Below are positions 11,936-23,340 of a stretch of DNA of 64,000 nt, one piece after another. The position numbers and the translations under genes are program-made. The number at the start of each line of letters is the position of its first letter. Position 1 is the first letter of the stretch. Below the pieces are notes generated by a model, which saw only the letters and a list, made by a program, of their open reading frames with translations, was not told the origin of the DNA and did not search any database. The stretch comes from Pteria penguin (Eukaryota; Mollusca; Bivalvia; Pterioida; Pteriidae), in NCBI GenBank assembly GCA_035048485.1, contig CM068586.1, positions 28,939,849-29,003,848 on the forward strand. Reading direction: 5' to 3'.

Positions 11936-13264
11936 AAATGTTTTTCCCACTACGGCTGTCTCGGACAACAAGCAAAGCCAAAACTAAAATGTATACGCTT
12001 TTTGTAAATTTGCATATTTCAAAGATGGGTTTTTATTTAGGATACAAGTATAGTTAATTAATGTGTAGACAATATTTTAGCTAATTTAGAAACCAATTTA
12101 AATAAAAGACCCTAATTCAAGCATTTTCTATCTTAAACATAATCCTCCTATGGCCCATACAAATTCAAAGATAAAAAAAGTTTATTAGTCACTCTAACAC
12201 ATAAATTCATTTTCAATGGATTCATCCATTTCGTTTAAACTAGTTTAACTTAAACATCACGGTAAGGCAGTAGCGGATCTAAGATTTCCGGAAAGGAAAA
12301 AGGACAGGGCACATGTGAACGTGTAAAAGTCAATTATAAGCCAAAAGACTTTCTGGGTGCCAAATCTAGGACTTGAAGGCATATTTTTAGTGTTTTCAAG
12401 CTTATCATCTATATATGTGTTGTAGAAAGGGGGCTCGCCACTCCTCTGAATTTGCCACTGTAGGATCTGTTCTCCGAGACATGCATGAATAGCTCATATT
12501 GTAAAGTGCAATAAGTATTATATTTTATTTTATAACTGACATCTTGATTCACAGATTTGATTTGTTCTATGATTAGTTTGTCTTTGGATTAGTGAAGAGA
12601 GTTTCTTATCCGAATCATTCATGATATTTTACATAGTATAATTAAAGAGGAAAGAAGTGAATAAACACATTTGATTCAGTTGTATCAGAAAAGACTCGAT
12701 GGATATACAGATAATGACAGAATAAGCACCAGAAGACGTCATAAATATATTCGATTGTAATAAAGTTGTGTTATGGACTAAGGACGGTAAAATGACAGTT
12801 GTCACTCTACTGGTGTGGTCCATCTTGAAATTTTCCACTTAAGCAATACAGTAAACACGTTTACAGCGATTCGCTAGGCACCAATAAAGCTGGTTCGTAC
12901 TATACATAGTTCGCCAAATGTAAATTACGAAATTTACCGATGGAAGAAATAAAGTTCGCTATAGCCAACATATGTAGCAAAACTTGTTTATTTTGTTCAA
13001 GAACAACACGGTCGAGCATTTACATATGAAATTCATTTATAAACAATGAGTATATCATAAAGAGTTCGTAGTCTGCACTCAAAATTATGCACTGCACTCA
13101 ATTTTCAGAACAAGTCAGTAATTTATTTTGGTGTCAATATATTTGATATTTTATCTGACACAAATTACTTTAGTGTATAAAGGCAGTTGGAAACGTCTAC
13201 CGAGAGACCAGTCATTGAATGTATCAAACTTTCAAATTTACGAAAAAAGTCGTCTGCGTGTGTC
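11936..13264. other. No recognisable feature
   Basis: AT-rich sequence without domain, repeat or RNA gene that I can identify. Confidence 0.35.
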
Positions 13265-13690
13265 AGCGAAAATTCTGCAACTGACCAAGGGTTAGAGAGG
13301 ACGAGATTCAGGACCTTGTCTCCTCTGACAAGGTTTAGACAAGGTTCGTCAAAGAGTCCCCACCGCCGTGTAAGTCACAATGTAACACTCTTCGACAAGT
13401 CTGTATAAGGCTTTAGAGGGACCCAATACAAGACTTGGGGTCTTTGTGGTGATCTCAGGGTCATACGTTTGATGTAAATGTTTTAATCCCGATAAGACCA
13501 TGATGAGAGATTCCGCTGAAAAATACTGCTGAAAACCAGATTTTCTCGTTTGTCTGAATGAAAGCTCTGATAAAATCTGTAGTATTTATCAACGTTTTTG
13601 AAGTTTACGGCATCTATAATCCGAGTCAAAAGTTTGAACATTTTAATAAGCTTGTCGTAGACGGACCTATTATAGTATTGCTTTATGGGT
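13265..13690 (-). mobile_element. PLE-A fragment (3' region and end of RT)
   Basis: Minus orientation. 13265-13440 matches the 3' region of PLE-A copy 1 at about 690-850, including the TCCCCACCGCC phrase. 13440-13690 corresponds to the diverged RT C-terminus, frameshifted and internally deleted. The rest of the element is missing. Confidence 0.7.
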
Positions 13691-13855
13691 CTGTATGTCC
13701 TTGGGTTTGTCGGCTCCTTGTTAACACGATACAGATCAAACTGTTAAGGCTAAGACTAAAGTGGCACACTTATTCCTTATAGCATGAGGACGATCCCTAT
13801 TGGACTGGTTTCTGTCAGTCATCATTTCAAGTATGGTGCTAGGTAAGACAAATGA

Positions 13856-14625
13856 CGCACATATTCCTCCTCATGCAAAATATTTTTCACGACTATGTTG
13901 TAGTCAGCAATGCTTCGTATGGAAGATAAATTCTTAATGACAACACAGGTTCTTCCTGTAATGATTTCCCTGGAAGTATAAATGTAATGTGATTAATGGC
14001 ATCAATACCAACAAAATAATATCAGTCAGCAATCATACCAATACATTATCTCATTTATAAATTAAATATATACGAAAGTATATGTTATGTGTTTTCCACA
14101 AAAGTACCATTCTGAACATTTTTTTAATGTCTCTGGGAAACAGTTAAGAGATTAATGGCTTTTAAAGACTAAGAAACAGTTATTATATTAATTCTATGGT
14201 ACGAATCAAAAACGAATAAAATCGAGTCTTTCATGCAAGGAACATTTTTAATCCATTAGCTTTGCATTTGTCGTTGAGATTTGTTAATATATCCATCAAA
14301 TCCCTTCGATCGTTGACATTGAAAATGTAGCTCCACACATGTATGTACCAACAGAAGCAATAATCCATTCCAGAAAAGTCTCCTTTCCTATCGCAACAAT
14401 ATCGCCTCTCTTTATTCCAAGGTGGACAAGTCCTTTAGCAAATTTTGTAGCATTAACCAGTATTTCTGCAAATGTTATTGTTTCCCTTCGTGCATTCATC
14501 CAATCCATAAATATGTGTGCAATACCCTTTGTTTCAGCATGTCGTGATATCATATCTGCAATCGTTGTAAATGGAACATCCATTTCCCCATTACATTCCC
14601 TGTTCATGGTTAATGTGTATCTGGC
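13856..14625 (-). pseudogene. Acyl-CoA synthetase-like (ANL) pseudogene, copy B
   Basis: Minus strand. Exon 1 (14607 down to about 14228) starts at an ATG and encodes about 95 residues aligned to the N-terminus of the intact enzyme (MDVPFTTIADMISRHAETKG and GLVHLGIKRGDIVAIGKE). A frameshift near 14310 is followed by a recognisable LMDILTNLNDKCKA segment in another frame. The rest of exon 1, including the TSGSTG nucleotide-binding loop, is gone. Only the first ~120 bp of exon 2 survive (13856-13977; adjacent 5' sequence diverged). It is more diverged from the intact gene than copies A, C and D and is therefore probably the oldest duplicate. Confidence 0.85.
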
Positions 14626-15065
14626 GAGACCAAGCTCACTGACAGTCGACTAGCTGTCTGAATATTCAGTCTTCTCTATAAAAATAAAATAGATAATTTT
14701 AAAATCCCTGTAGCGGAAGAATGGTCATCATGTTTTTATCGTTTTAAACATTTATCATGATTGATTTCTGATTTTGATTAAAAGCTATTGTAGATTTTAC
14801 TTATTTATGTTTTCTATCAGAAAAATAAGCATGACACACATTATTGCCATTAACAATGAACATTTTCAAAATATATATGTATAAATGTCTATGTCTGAGA
14901 CCCTCAGACAAATGGTTTGCTTTTGCGAATTGCATTGCATACCATAGGACGAGGATACACACTAACAAGGTGACTTTTATGTAATCTGCGTACCGTTACT
15001 TTGTTTTATTCACCACACTTATTAATATATTGAAAACATCAATTTTACTTTAACTTTCAATTAAT
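14626..15065. other. No recognisable feature
   Basis: AT-rich spacer between ANL pseudogene B and the Penelope-like composite. Confidence 0.35.
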
Positions 15066-15287
15066 AATCCTTCATTCATGGACTACCTTAGCATCATCTA
15101 TCCAAATGAACTGGAAGTCAAAGAAACCACAGAAAGTAGTGATTCTACTTCGTACTTAGATATCATGTTGTCTTTCGACATTAATGTTCAATTGAACACC
15201 TTATTCTATGACAAACGTGACTATTCAATTTCGCTATCACAAACTTTCCTTTAATAAGTAGCAACATTCCATCATCGCCCGCATAGG
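15066..15287 (+). mobile_element. PLE-B reverse transcriptase fragment, plus strand
   Basis: Translation gives DYLSIIYPNELEVKETTESS, then SYLDIMLSFD and YDKRD, the segment just after the catalytic YIDD in this RT family. It ends at SSPAY, exactly where the sequence switches to the opposite strand. Upstream RT is absent. Confidence 0.85.
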
Positions 15288-15449
15288 ACGTAACGACCGC
15301 AGAACTTCCTCAGCGACGTTGCTAGTCTAGCACATATATAATCCTGGTTGAGCAGCTTAACTGAAAGTCGCCTAGCCATCAAAACAAATTCATTGTAATT
15401 TGAACATGCTCTGGAATAACGTATTAACTGAGATATGAATACGCCTTAA

Positions 15450-16718
15450 TGATATAATGTTCTTGGAGGAAGGTAAGTTCTCTGACAACATCAGGATCTT
15501 TAAAAATAGGTTCGAATCTTGTGTTTACAGAACCTTGTAATTTTTTAATTTTTGTTCTCAGCAGTACTGCAATAGATTTTATCCATTCCGAAAGAGTGTG
15601 GACCTGTACTTCCTCTCTTTTGCCCATCGTGTGGCATATTCCTCGCAGCAGTTCATAATATTCTCAAAATTTTGGCTCCATGTGAATGATCTGGGTTTTC
15701 TGTATATTGGACTCTTAAGTAAAAGTTCTCTTAATTTAGAGTTTTTAACAATATCAAGATCACCAGCAATGACATGGCCACAAGGAGAATATACAAAATT
15801 AGATGAGGAAAATGCACACGGTTGATGATGGCATGCAGAGTTGCTAAGATCAACACACTGTAGACACCCTTTGTAATTATAAATTTTGGATGCTACTGAT
15901 GGCGTGTAGCTATAGGAAATACATGGCGGATCTTTGTTTTTGAAATATGGAGGTATTTTCTCTAAAACAGACTTATGATTTAAAATTTGGCAAAAATTTA
16001 AATAATCAATGCCTTTATTTGCAAATTTAATTTTGATGAAAGGGCGATTAGATTTTTCCATAGAAATATCTGACTTGACGGGACGAAAATGTCTAGCGGT
16101 CGATATATCCATAATAATGCCATCTAGTCTATACACTGCAGAACTTATATAAGTAAATTTACGGTGTCTGGACGATACGTACAACTCGTGTAATTTTCTG
16201 AGTGAAATAGAATAAAGTTTTGTACGAATGTGATGAAGGCCCAAAGGTTTATTTATAAATGGCAAAAGAGCATCAAAGGAAATATTATGTATTTCAGGTT
16301 TGTTGTATTTACATGTACCATGACTTCGATGCCTCCTCTGGCTTTTGTTGAATAAACCGAGTACGTTAACTGATTGACACGCAGGACTAGTTAGGTTACC
16401 AATACTACTAATATTGTCATTGCATCCATAGGGCGAAGCAGTGCCGAGACGTCTTATCCCGTATTCTTCTCTTTTCCGACGAAAAGGAGTGCTCAAAATG
16501 GCATTGTTTGTGGGGTGATATATTTTTTCTATAATTCTAATTTTCATTGAGTGATCAGGCTGGTTGAAGTGCCGATAGAGTAATTGGTTTCCGCCACAAT
16601 TTATTTTGGACCTGTGACCTTATACTCTTGTACGGAGTTGTCCCTTTGTCTCTCCAACGTATATTAATCCACAGAGTGAACATTCAATACCGTGTACAAT
16701 ATTTGAATTCTTACAATT
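15450..16718 (-). pseudogene. GIY-YIG domain plus linker and pre-RT region
   Basis: The main open frame is 322 codons (15579-16547). It begins in the second half of the GIY-YIG fold and includes the paired-cysteine linker (KGCLQCVDL ... CHHQPCAFSS). A UAA stop at about 16622 interrupts the nuclease between LRTRV and GHRSKI, and a frameshift near 16725-16740 separates it from the upstream Cys/His segment. A further frameshift near 15580-15600 leads into the 15424-15627 frame with the pre-RT motif. In an active element GIY-YIG would nick the target for priming. The long open linker despite few lesions suggests recent loss. Confidence 0.85.
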
Positions 16719-17032
16719 CATATGGTCAAACTATGCGTATGAAAGGTATGTTTGGTTAAATTACTCGTAAAAGAATTCTCTGTAATTAAGATGTTGCAAG
16801 TTTTGCAATTTTTGGTCCCGCATTTAGATATTTCACAATCATAAGGGGAGAATTGGTAATCTTTAATTACGTCAACTAGCTTAACCTTACTGGGCTTGAT
16901 GATTATGAAACCATCCGCATGTTGATACCAGAGTTTATTATTTGTGCTTACCACAAATGTTTGATTTCTAACGTCATTTAAGATAATATTGGGGACACCT
17001 AAGTTACCTGCTATGCACGTGTCCTTGCACAT
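16718..17032 (-). pseudogene. N-terminal Cys/His-rich (zinc-finger-like) segment of the Penelope-like element
   Basis: 104 open codons from an ATG. The end shows C-E-I-S-K-C-x4-C-x2-C followed by a HTFHTH cluster, then the GIY-YIG domain in a shifted frame. A Cys/Cys/His/His motif immediately before GIY-YIG is a hallmark described for Naiad-like permuted Penelope elements; assigning this segment to it is an inference from spacing and composition. Confidence 0.65.
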
Positions 17033-17074
17033 TGCAGTTTGAGGCCTTTTTATAGTGAGCGACGCCTCAGCGAC

Positions 17075-17472
17075 TCGGCGACTTTTAAATGATATTCTGG
17101 ACTGAGACCTATTCCGATCATTTTACACAGATTTGCCACTATCTGTACTAAAAGGTTACCTACTTTGACTTCTCCATATATAAATACATATGGAATTTAC
17201 ACGATTTGACTCTTTCTACCGGATATGTGTGCCGGGTGTTGCTAGCAAGCAGGAGATGCTCACTCTTCCCGGGCACCTGATCTCAATCCATCATAGGGGT
17301 TCACATATGCTCCTCAAGTAGACATATTCTGTTATTTTCCACTTGGTTGTCATTTTCACAGATTTTGTATGTCCTCTGGTTTCGTGATTTTCAGACTTAT
17401 GGTTTGGATTTATCCATCATCTTTACATTGAGGTCATTCTTTGGATAATTACATTGATATTTCATAATTTTA
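17075..17472 (+). mobile_element. PLE-B 3' end, plus strand
   Basis: Begins within the last RT codons (LLNDILD-like) and continues through the 3' region with GTGTTGCTAGCAAGCAGGAG and a CGGGCACCTG phrase, to a defined terminus ending ATCCATCATCTTTACATT. The same terminus, with unrelated flanks, occurs at 21445, 35424 and 57906 (minus) and 19495-19525 (plus). Confidence 0.85.
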
Positions 17473-18479
17473 AAACTGTTATTTCATTAAAACAACATGA
17501 TTACAAAAATGTAATAAATATAAGGTAAGCACGAAATAATGAACATGAACTATTTTTTCCCAAAAAGATATGAACATCATCAAAAACTGTACAGCGTAAG
17601 GAAATACGTTAAATAATAAAGGAAAATTTCGACTTACTTTAAGTAAGACAGCACTAGTGTATTAATTTTATTTCATATATTGTACCATTCATTCTTATTG
17701 CAATATGGGGATCTCTGCAACGTTCCCTGTAATATATCATTATTCTCCTATCTAGATGTTAGTGCTCGACTGTTGCCACTTCATGTATACTTGAGCATTC
17801 AAGATGTTGGAAGTTAAGCAATGAATAGACGCTTACATTACGTTGTTTTAAATGCCGCGGTGACAAATGATGAGTCATTTTTGAATGAGGATTATAGATA
17901 AAATAGAAGTTTTGCTTTGTTAAATATGGAGAAAGGTTCGTATTAAAAATTCAACAAGGTCTTAATAAAACAATTAAGTACACAAGTACCAAAATAATTT
18001 ACATTTTCGTTTGATTTAATCCTATAGATAACATTAAGGTTATTTTACCTTTTATCAAGATATTACAATTAAACTGTGAAGGGTGTTTATGTTTGAAGTA
18101 GTTGCATTTTGCTACAATCATAATTGACATTCTGATCGATGAAATTTTCTTTAGGAACCACAAGTATTTTATTAAACTATGTCCATTTTACTGGTGTAAC
18201 ACATTCAAATGTTGCCAACGTGAAAACTTCTTGCAGTACTATTGATCGATTTTATTCAAGTTTCTATAGATTTCAGTTTTGCAAAAATTCTACTGATCGT
18301 TTATCATATGTGTTTAGTTATAAATGGTTGTTTGAGTGCATATTGTATTTAATGTCTGTACTAGATTCTGTTGTCTCTTGCTGTACGTAACTTATACAAT
18401 GCACATTGATAACCGTTCTTCCCTGAGATTATGATTCCTTACCTTTTAAGCGCCTATGAACAGAAGGCTTTATAAGTCT
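17473..18479. other. No recognisable feature
   Basis: AT-rich sequence; an 83-codon open frame at 18139-18390 has no recognisable domain. Confidence 0.35.
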
Positions 18480-19490
18480 ATTTGGATAACTATTCAATCG
18501 GCGTCTGTTCATCCGTCTGTCTGTCCTTCCTTTCCTTTAGCATAAACATTTCAACCTTTGATCAATCTGGGTACACAAAGTTTTTTGTTCCTGTTCTTGG
18601 TGATTTGTGTCATACGGCATAGTCTTCTGTCTTCTCTTTGATAGCTGTGTTTCTTTGTATGTACAGGTGAAGTTTAACTCGTTTAATAGAACTTAATATG
18701 GTGCCTTTTTCAATGATAAAAGAAGGAACAAAGACAAAACTATCATGAAGTGCTGCAATTTTAGTTTTAATAGCTTTCGATGTTAAAATGTTTGTTTATA
18801 TTAATATGAATTTAGAGTACAATTTTCCATACGAATGTCTTTTATTTTATTTTTCCATTCATCAAGGGCATATGATTTAATTCCTTTATCTTGATAGATT
18901 GTGTTTTGGTGGGAGTGATGTTATTATTTGTTCACTGAAAATAAAATAATCATATTTAGTCTAAATCATTCCATATTGCGAAAACTTCTAAGATCAACTT
19001 CATCCAAAACAGACTTTAATCTCTTCACTGGAATGGATGAAAGAGCACCAAGTAGCTCAAGGTGACCATTATTTTGGCCATGCGCAGTAGGTCATTCAGA
19101 GACTTAGGTAACCTAATACGTCGGCTAATGTTGCCATTGCTGCATCCACCATGAGGTCTGTTTTTCGTAACAGATGGTCGTAAGGGAAACAAAGTGTTCC
19201 CTGTTGTAAGTAAAACAGAGTTCGACTTCTAACCGCCGCTTATTAACCACATATTTAGTTTCTCCGTATAACTATATTTTCAACTGGGGAAGTTTTTTCC
19301 GTTATGAATACCATGATTATGTCTAACAAAATTATCATAAAGAAAGTTTCTGTGTTTACGATTGGAGTTATTCTCCAACATATTTGAGCCCCACTTACAA
19401 GAGAAGTACAAAAGATGTGGCGACAAGCGACTTAAGTCTGGGTATTGCATACAAATCATAGGAAACATTCAATCACCATGGAATACTCAT
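18480..19490 (-). mobile_element. Penelope-like N-terminal and pre-RT remnants
   Basis: Minus-strand translation in several frames shows a possible GIY-YIG part (NFLYDNFVRHNHGIHNG, about 19340), LSSIPVKRLKSVLDEVDL (about 19030), and ALHDSFVFVP (about 18755), the entry motif preceding the RT. Stops and frameshifts are frequent. 18480-18680 is instead a plus-strand PLE-A-type 3' segment with a (CTGT)n stretch. This is therefore a patchwork, and the exact joins are uncertain. Confidence 0.55.
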
Positions 19491-19494
19491 TTTT

Positions 19495-19530
19495 GGACTT
19501 GTTTGGATTTATCCATCATCTTTACATTTG
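19495..19530 (+). mobile_element. Isolated PLE-B 3' terminus
   Basis: About 31 bp identical or nearly so to the last bases of PLE-B (GGATTTATCCATCATCTTTA), with unrelated sequence on both sides. Probably a severely truncated insertion. Confidence 0.6.
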
Positions 19531-20059
19531 TTTTGATGCAGCGACACTTTTGGATGTTTAACATATCCATTTTCCTTCAGTAATTTGCTACAAAATCTCG
19601 AATTATTCTTTTTTATAACGATTTTTGTATTAAGGCTCTGTCTTTTTGACTAACACATTTTAGAATTATATTCATTTACCCCTTTGGATAAGTAAATAAA
19701 AGTTATTTTTAAAAGTGTTGCGTTTAAATGTTTTATTTACGTTCAAGTGTGAATAATAAATTTAATAAAAGATGCTGTGGTAGAGGACAACAACTGATCT
19801 GTTCATCCCGATGACATTCTGCTGCACAAGATCGAAGGTAAAAGTTTGTGTGAGGATTCGACAAATCATCTATTGTTATTAAGTCCAGTAACTGAATACT
19901 ATCAAATAAACTATAATACATATTACGAACAAACTAAATACTTTATCAGTAGCAGGAATTTAAAGTGTGCAGGTTTGCCATTTGATTTACTCAATTTAAC
20001 ACCATAAATTCTACATTAAACAATTAAATCTATTTCAAGCCATCTAAACTTCGTTCCTG

Positions 20060-20700
20060 AATAGCGACATAGCTTCATCACCCGCATATGGCATCTTCAT
20101 TTCACAACTTATATTCTATGCCAGGGCATTATCTAAATATGAAGATTTCGTCCTGAGAGCAAGGTTTACCTCTAAACTACTCTCAGAGGGATATACTGAA
20201 GAACGATTGAAATTGTTACTGAGGAAGTTATATTGTCGATATAGAGATCTGCTGCAATATGTGATCACCCTTTCAAGAATGTTAATCGACATTTTGGGGT
20301 CTGATCATACAAACTGACCATCTTGAACATTTTGATCAGACTTGATTTGATATTATATGTATACATACAGAAATGTGTTCACGCGCATTTCTGATATGGA
20401 ATTTCAGTTCAACAGCAATTAATTCCGTGAATGGGCTAATTTGAATTAGTGTCCTTGTCTCTTTGATGTGTTTATATATATATTTACGTCCTGGAATTGA
20501 AAAGTTGTTGCAGGACTTTTCGACGCTGATTCATGCAAGCAGGGGACACATACTCCTTCAGGCAAACTGGTCTCACCTCAATTTAATTTGGGGTTTGCAT
20601 TTCTCTGAATATGACACTACATTTTATTGTTCATTTTCCCATGGACCTCCAGATATGGTAAACACTTCGGTACTTCTTCGTTGTTTACTTTATCATATCA
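20060..20700 (+). mobile_element. Penelope-like element PLE-C, RT C-terminus and 3' region
   Basis: One open frame from about 20070 to the stop near 20317 encodes SSPAYGIFISQLIFYARA ... KLLSEGYTEERLK ... RKLYCRYRDLLQ ... LSRMLIDIL, the RT thumb and C-terminus. The 3' region follows, with TGATCATACAAACTGACCAT (also at 44226) and a diverged form of the ACCTGGTCTCACCTC module near 20565. The element is 5'-truncated, but the retained frame is intact. Confidence 0.8.
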
Positions 20701-21440
20701 CATTCTAATTTATGATATCATTAATCAGTTTATTTCACCAAATCACATAATCAATTAATCTTGTCACAAATTCTAATTCTTAATACTACAAATTCAACTT
20801 AAGTCAAATCACATTGTCACGAGTTTGGACAAAGAGAAGGGGCAAGTTACAGCTTGCTACAACTCTTCAGTTATCGTGTAATTTTCGAACTGATAAATAA
20901 TGGCGTGATGTCCCTTCTTATCGCATGGTCCTCGTAAAGTAGCGGCAATAATTTTTGCCAGCTTATTATCGTGTTACGAATTCCGTACAGTTCGCATAAC
21001 ATTTTGGGTGTCGCAAAATGTTCGAAATGATCTTTGCATGTCGTTAACCTATCTCTATATATCGACTGTAATTGTCAGAGAGCGGCGATAATTTTGCACT
21101 GTATAAATGCAACACATACAGTATTATATATTGAATGGGTGTCGCTAAGAACTCAAACATCGAATACCTTTAGTAAACATGCCTTCAATCTTCCTACCCA
21201 AATCGCAACTTGTTGCCTTCATTTTGTATATTTCTTGTGTTACACTAGTCATAAATCGCACTAAAGTCTAGAACATTGTCAGAACACACATCATAAATTT
21301 CAATAATGTTACATTTAGTTGATATATAACAAAAGGGGCCCATATGAAGTCGAATTATAAGAATTATGTGTGATGCATATCAATTGTTTTAACTGTAGAT
21401 AAGAAACATGCCAGCTTTCCTGCACTAACACGTATTTTTT
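20701..21440. other. No gene; GCGGC(A/G)ATAATTTT motif appears twice
   Basis: Non-coding. Short phrases AGCGGCAATAATTTTTGC (20941) and AGCGGCGATAATTTTGC (21081) suggest a degenerate repeat; a related hairpin GCGAC...GTCGC occurs at 43117-43140. Confidence 0.35.
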
Positions 21441-21444
21441 TACC

Positions 21445-21600
21445 TTTAATGTAAAGATGATGGATAAATCCAAACCATAAGTCTAAAAATCATGAAACCA
21501 GAGGACATACAAAATCAGTGAAAATGAAAAACAAGTGGAAAATAACAAAATATGTCTACTTGAAGAGCATATGGTAACCCCTGTGATGGGGTGAGATACA
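21445..21600 (-). mobile_element. PLE-B 3' terminal fragment
   Basis: Reverse complement of the PLE-B 3' end, starting at the conserved terminus (AATGTAAAGATGATGG) and running about 150 bp before diverging. Compare 35424-35640 and 57906-58130. Confidence 0.8.
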
Positions 21601-22089
21601 TGCATTATACATGAGACATGTGCTTTACTTAAGCGATCTAGTTACATCATTTACATTATACCTTTTGACACTCTCTCTGAAGTATCACTGCATTTTCTAC
21701 ACGGGATGAAGGATATTTAACAAGTACTGTATAAATAGAGTTTGTAATTCATGTTAACATACGTAACCAAATTATCTTTGAACTAAATAATATCGGAGAA
21801 TAATGTAAAGAGGACGTGCATAGATTTGAAGTAAGATACTACTTCAAATTTCTACTTTCATTTTTCATAAAACTAAATATTTTAAGCAACAATTTTTCCT
21901 TAGACGTTAATTGATAATAATTACGTCATATCATTATCTTTTAAAGATGAATACCATGATGTTTTCAACATCAGTTGCATTCTTCCATTTTTATTTATAT
22001 GCATAACATTAAAATTGTAATTCTTGGAAGTCGTCTCTTCCATGATGCGGAATTGCAAGATTTTGCTTTGTGCATAAAAAACAAAAACA

Positions 22090-22225
22090 CAAAAAAACGA
22101 CGTTTGTCATAAATTGAAGTAGTAAGTTCACCATCTTGGTCAATATCTAAATATGAAGTATATGAATTGGATACTGTAGTGTCTTTAATTTCCAATTCGT
22201 TGGGATATATTGTATGTGGGCATGT
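22090..22225 (-). mobile_element. Penelope-like RT fragment
   Basis: Minus-strand translation IYPNELEIKDTT, then SYLDIDQDGELTTSIYDKR, is the post-catalytic segment of the same RT family as PLE-B. It carries a two- to three-residue deletion after YLDI and loses frame afterwards. Confidence 0.75.
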
Positions 22226-22289
22226 ATCAAACTAACCAGAGTGGCAGAAATGAAATGAGATGTCAGTGCTAGTTCAAACCAACGCGATT

Positions 22290-23040
22290 CCGGACAAGTG
22301 GTAAACTAAATACCGCTTACCTCATTAATTCGGTTAGGGCAGTGGTAAGTTCTATACCACTAACACGTTAAAACCCCAGACAGGGGCGGTGGTTATATCC
22401 ACCATTTTAGACGTAAGAAAATCCCGTCCGGAAATTAGTAAGATCCAAACCACTTACAATGTACCAATTCCGGGTTCGAACAGGTGGTGATTTATACCAC
22501 TTTTACAAAAAAAAAACAAACCCAGATCCGGTCAGGGAAAGTACATGTAGTTAGCTCCACACAACGTTACAAACGCCGGACAGGTGTAGTAAAAGTGGTA
22601 AAATCCATACGTACCACGTAAATTACTCCGATCAAGGATAGCGGTAAGATTCACACCACTTGCCATGTAACAAATCCCGGACAGAGGAGGAGGTGATCCA
22701 AATATAACAAACCCAAACCTGGTCAGGGAAAGTGGCAAGATGCACACTACTAACCCTGGCCAGGACAGTTAGTAATATCCATACCATTTACTACGTAATA
22801 AACCCCGGTCAGGTAACGGCAGGAAGTAAAATCCACACTATTTTCCATGTCCAAACTGTAATCAATGCAGGCAGTAATATCCATATTATTCACCATGTAA
22901 GAAATACAATCAAGACAGGTGATTACATCCGTAACATTTATCGCGTAACAAGCTCTAGTAAGGGCCAGTGGTAATGTCCATACCACTTATCAATTAAGAA
23001 ATCCGTGGTCAGGTTAAGTGGTATAGATTTGAGATGAGAA
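22290..23040. repeat. Degenerate minisatellite of hairpin-forming ~48-bp units
   Basis: About 14 imperfect units of roughly 46-50 bp. The core is an inverted repeat AGTGGTA-N7-TACCACT, perfect near 22341 and 22969 and degenerate elsewhere, separated by a CCGG(T/A)CAGG phrase and a TGTAACAAA-like spacer. A second block of the same repeat in opposite orientation is at 50330-50625. The 80-codon frame at 22732-22974 is a by-product and translates as a repeated peptide. Confidence 0.85.
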
Positions 23041-23084
23041 ACCCTTATCACCACCATGTAGATGGATAACACTTATTTATTTAA

Positions 23085-23340
23085 AAACAAAATCGTATAA
23101 TCTCAATTGATTTATGAAATATTGTTTTACGTCACTTCACGATTATTTTGCGTATATACCTTTGCAACGGACTCATAAAAGCAATGAGTGATCTTTTACG
23201 TATCACGCCTACCGTAACACGGGACTTCGGTTTATATTGGATTATCCGAAAGACATAACATCGGCGTGCCAAGGGCGAGAGACGAACTCGGGACCTCTCG
23301 CCCGAGCACCTTATTCACTGACCCACAGTGACTTTGTATA
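23085..23340 (-). mobile_element. tRNA-derived SINE
   Basis: On the minus strand a tRNA-like head shows an A-box-like GGGTCAGTGAATAAGG near 23325 and a B-box-like GAGTTCGTCTC near 23283. The body ends in GTGACGTAAAACAATA, close to the SINE tails at 30840-30887 and 55205-55240. No clear target-site duplication was seen. Confidence 0.6.

Larger units (their letters stand above)
15288..17040 (-). mobile_element. Penelope-like element with N-terminal GIY-YIG endonuclease (PLE-B / Naiad-like), internally deleted
   Basis: Read on the minus strand the order is: Cys/His-rich segment (17032-16718); GIY-YIG nuclease (about 16720-16430: GIECSLCGLIYVGETKG, LRTRV, GHRSKI, FRRKREEYGIRRLGT); a long linker; a conserved LRELLLKSPIYRKPR and EEYATRWAKE region (about 15700); the pre-RT segment FKDPDVVRELTFLQEHYII (about 15480). 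It then jumps directly to GVFISQLIRYSRACSNYNEF (15430-15370), the region after the RT palm. The whole catalytic RT core is deleted at that junction (about 15448). Known permuted Penelope-like elements (Naiad/Chlamys groups) carry GIY-YIG at the N-terminus, unlike classic Penelope with a C-terminal one. Confidence 0.85.

Noticed and set aside
15598..15825. Plus-strand 75-codon frame
   Set aside because: It is antisense to the Penelope-like linker frame, which carries recognisable motifs.
22732..22974. 80-codon frame with repeated peptide
   Set aside because: It is a by-product of the hairpin-unit minisatellite, and both strands are open over it.
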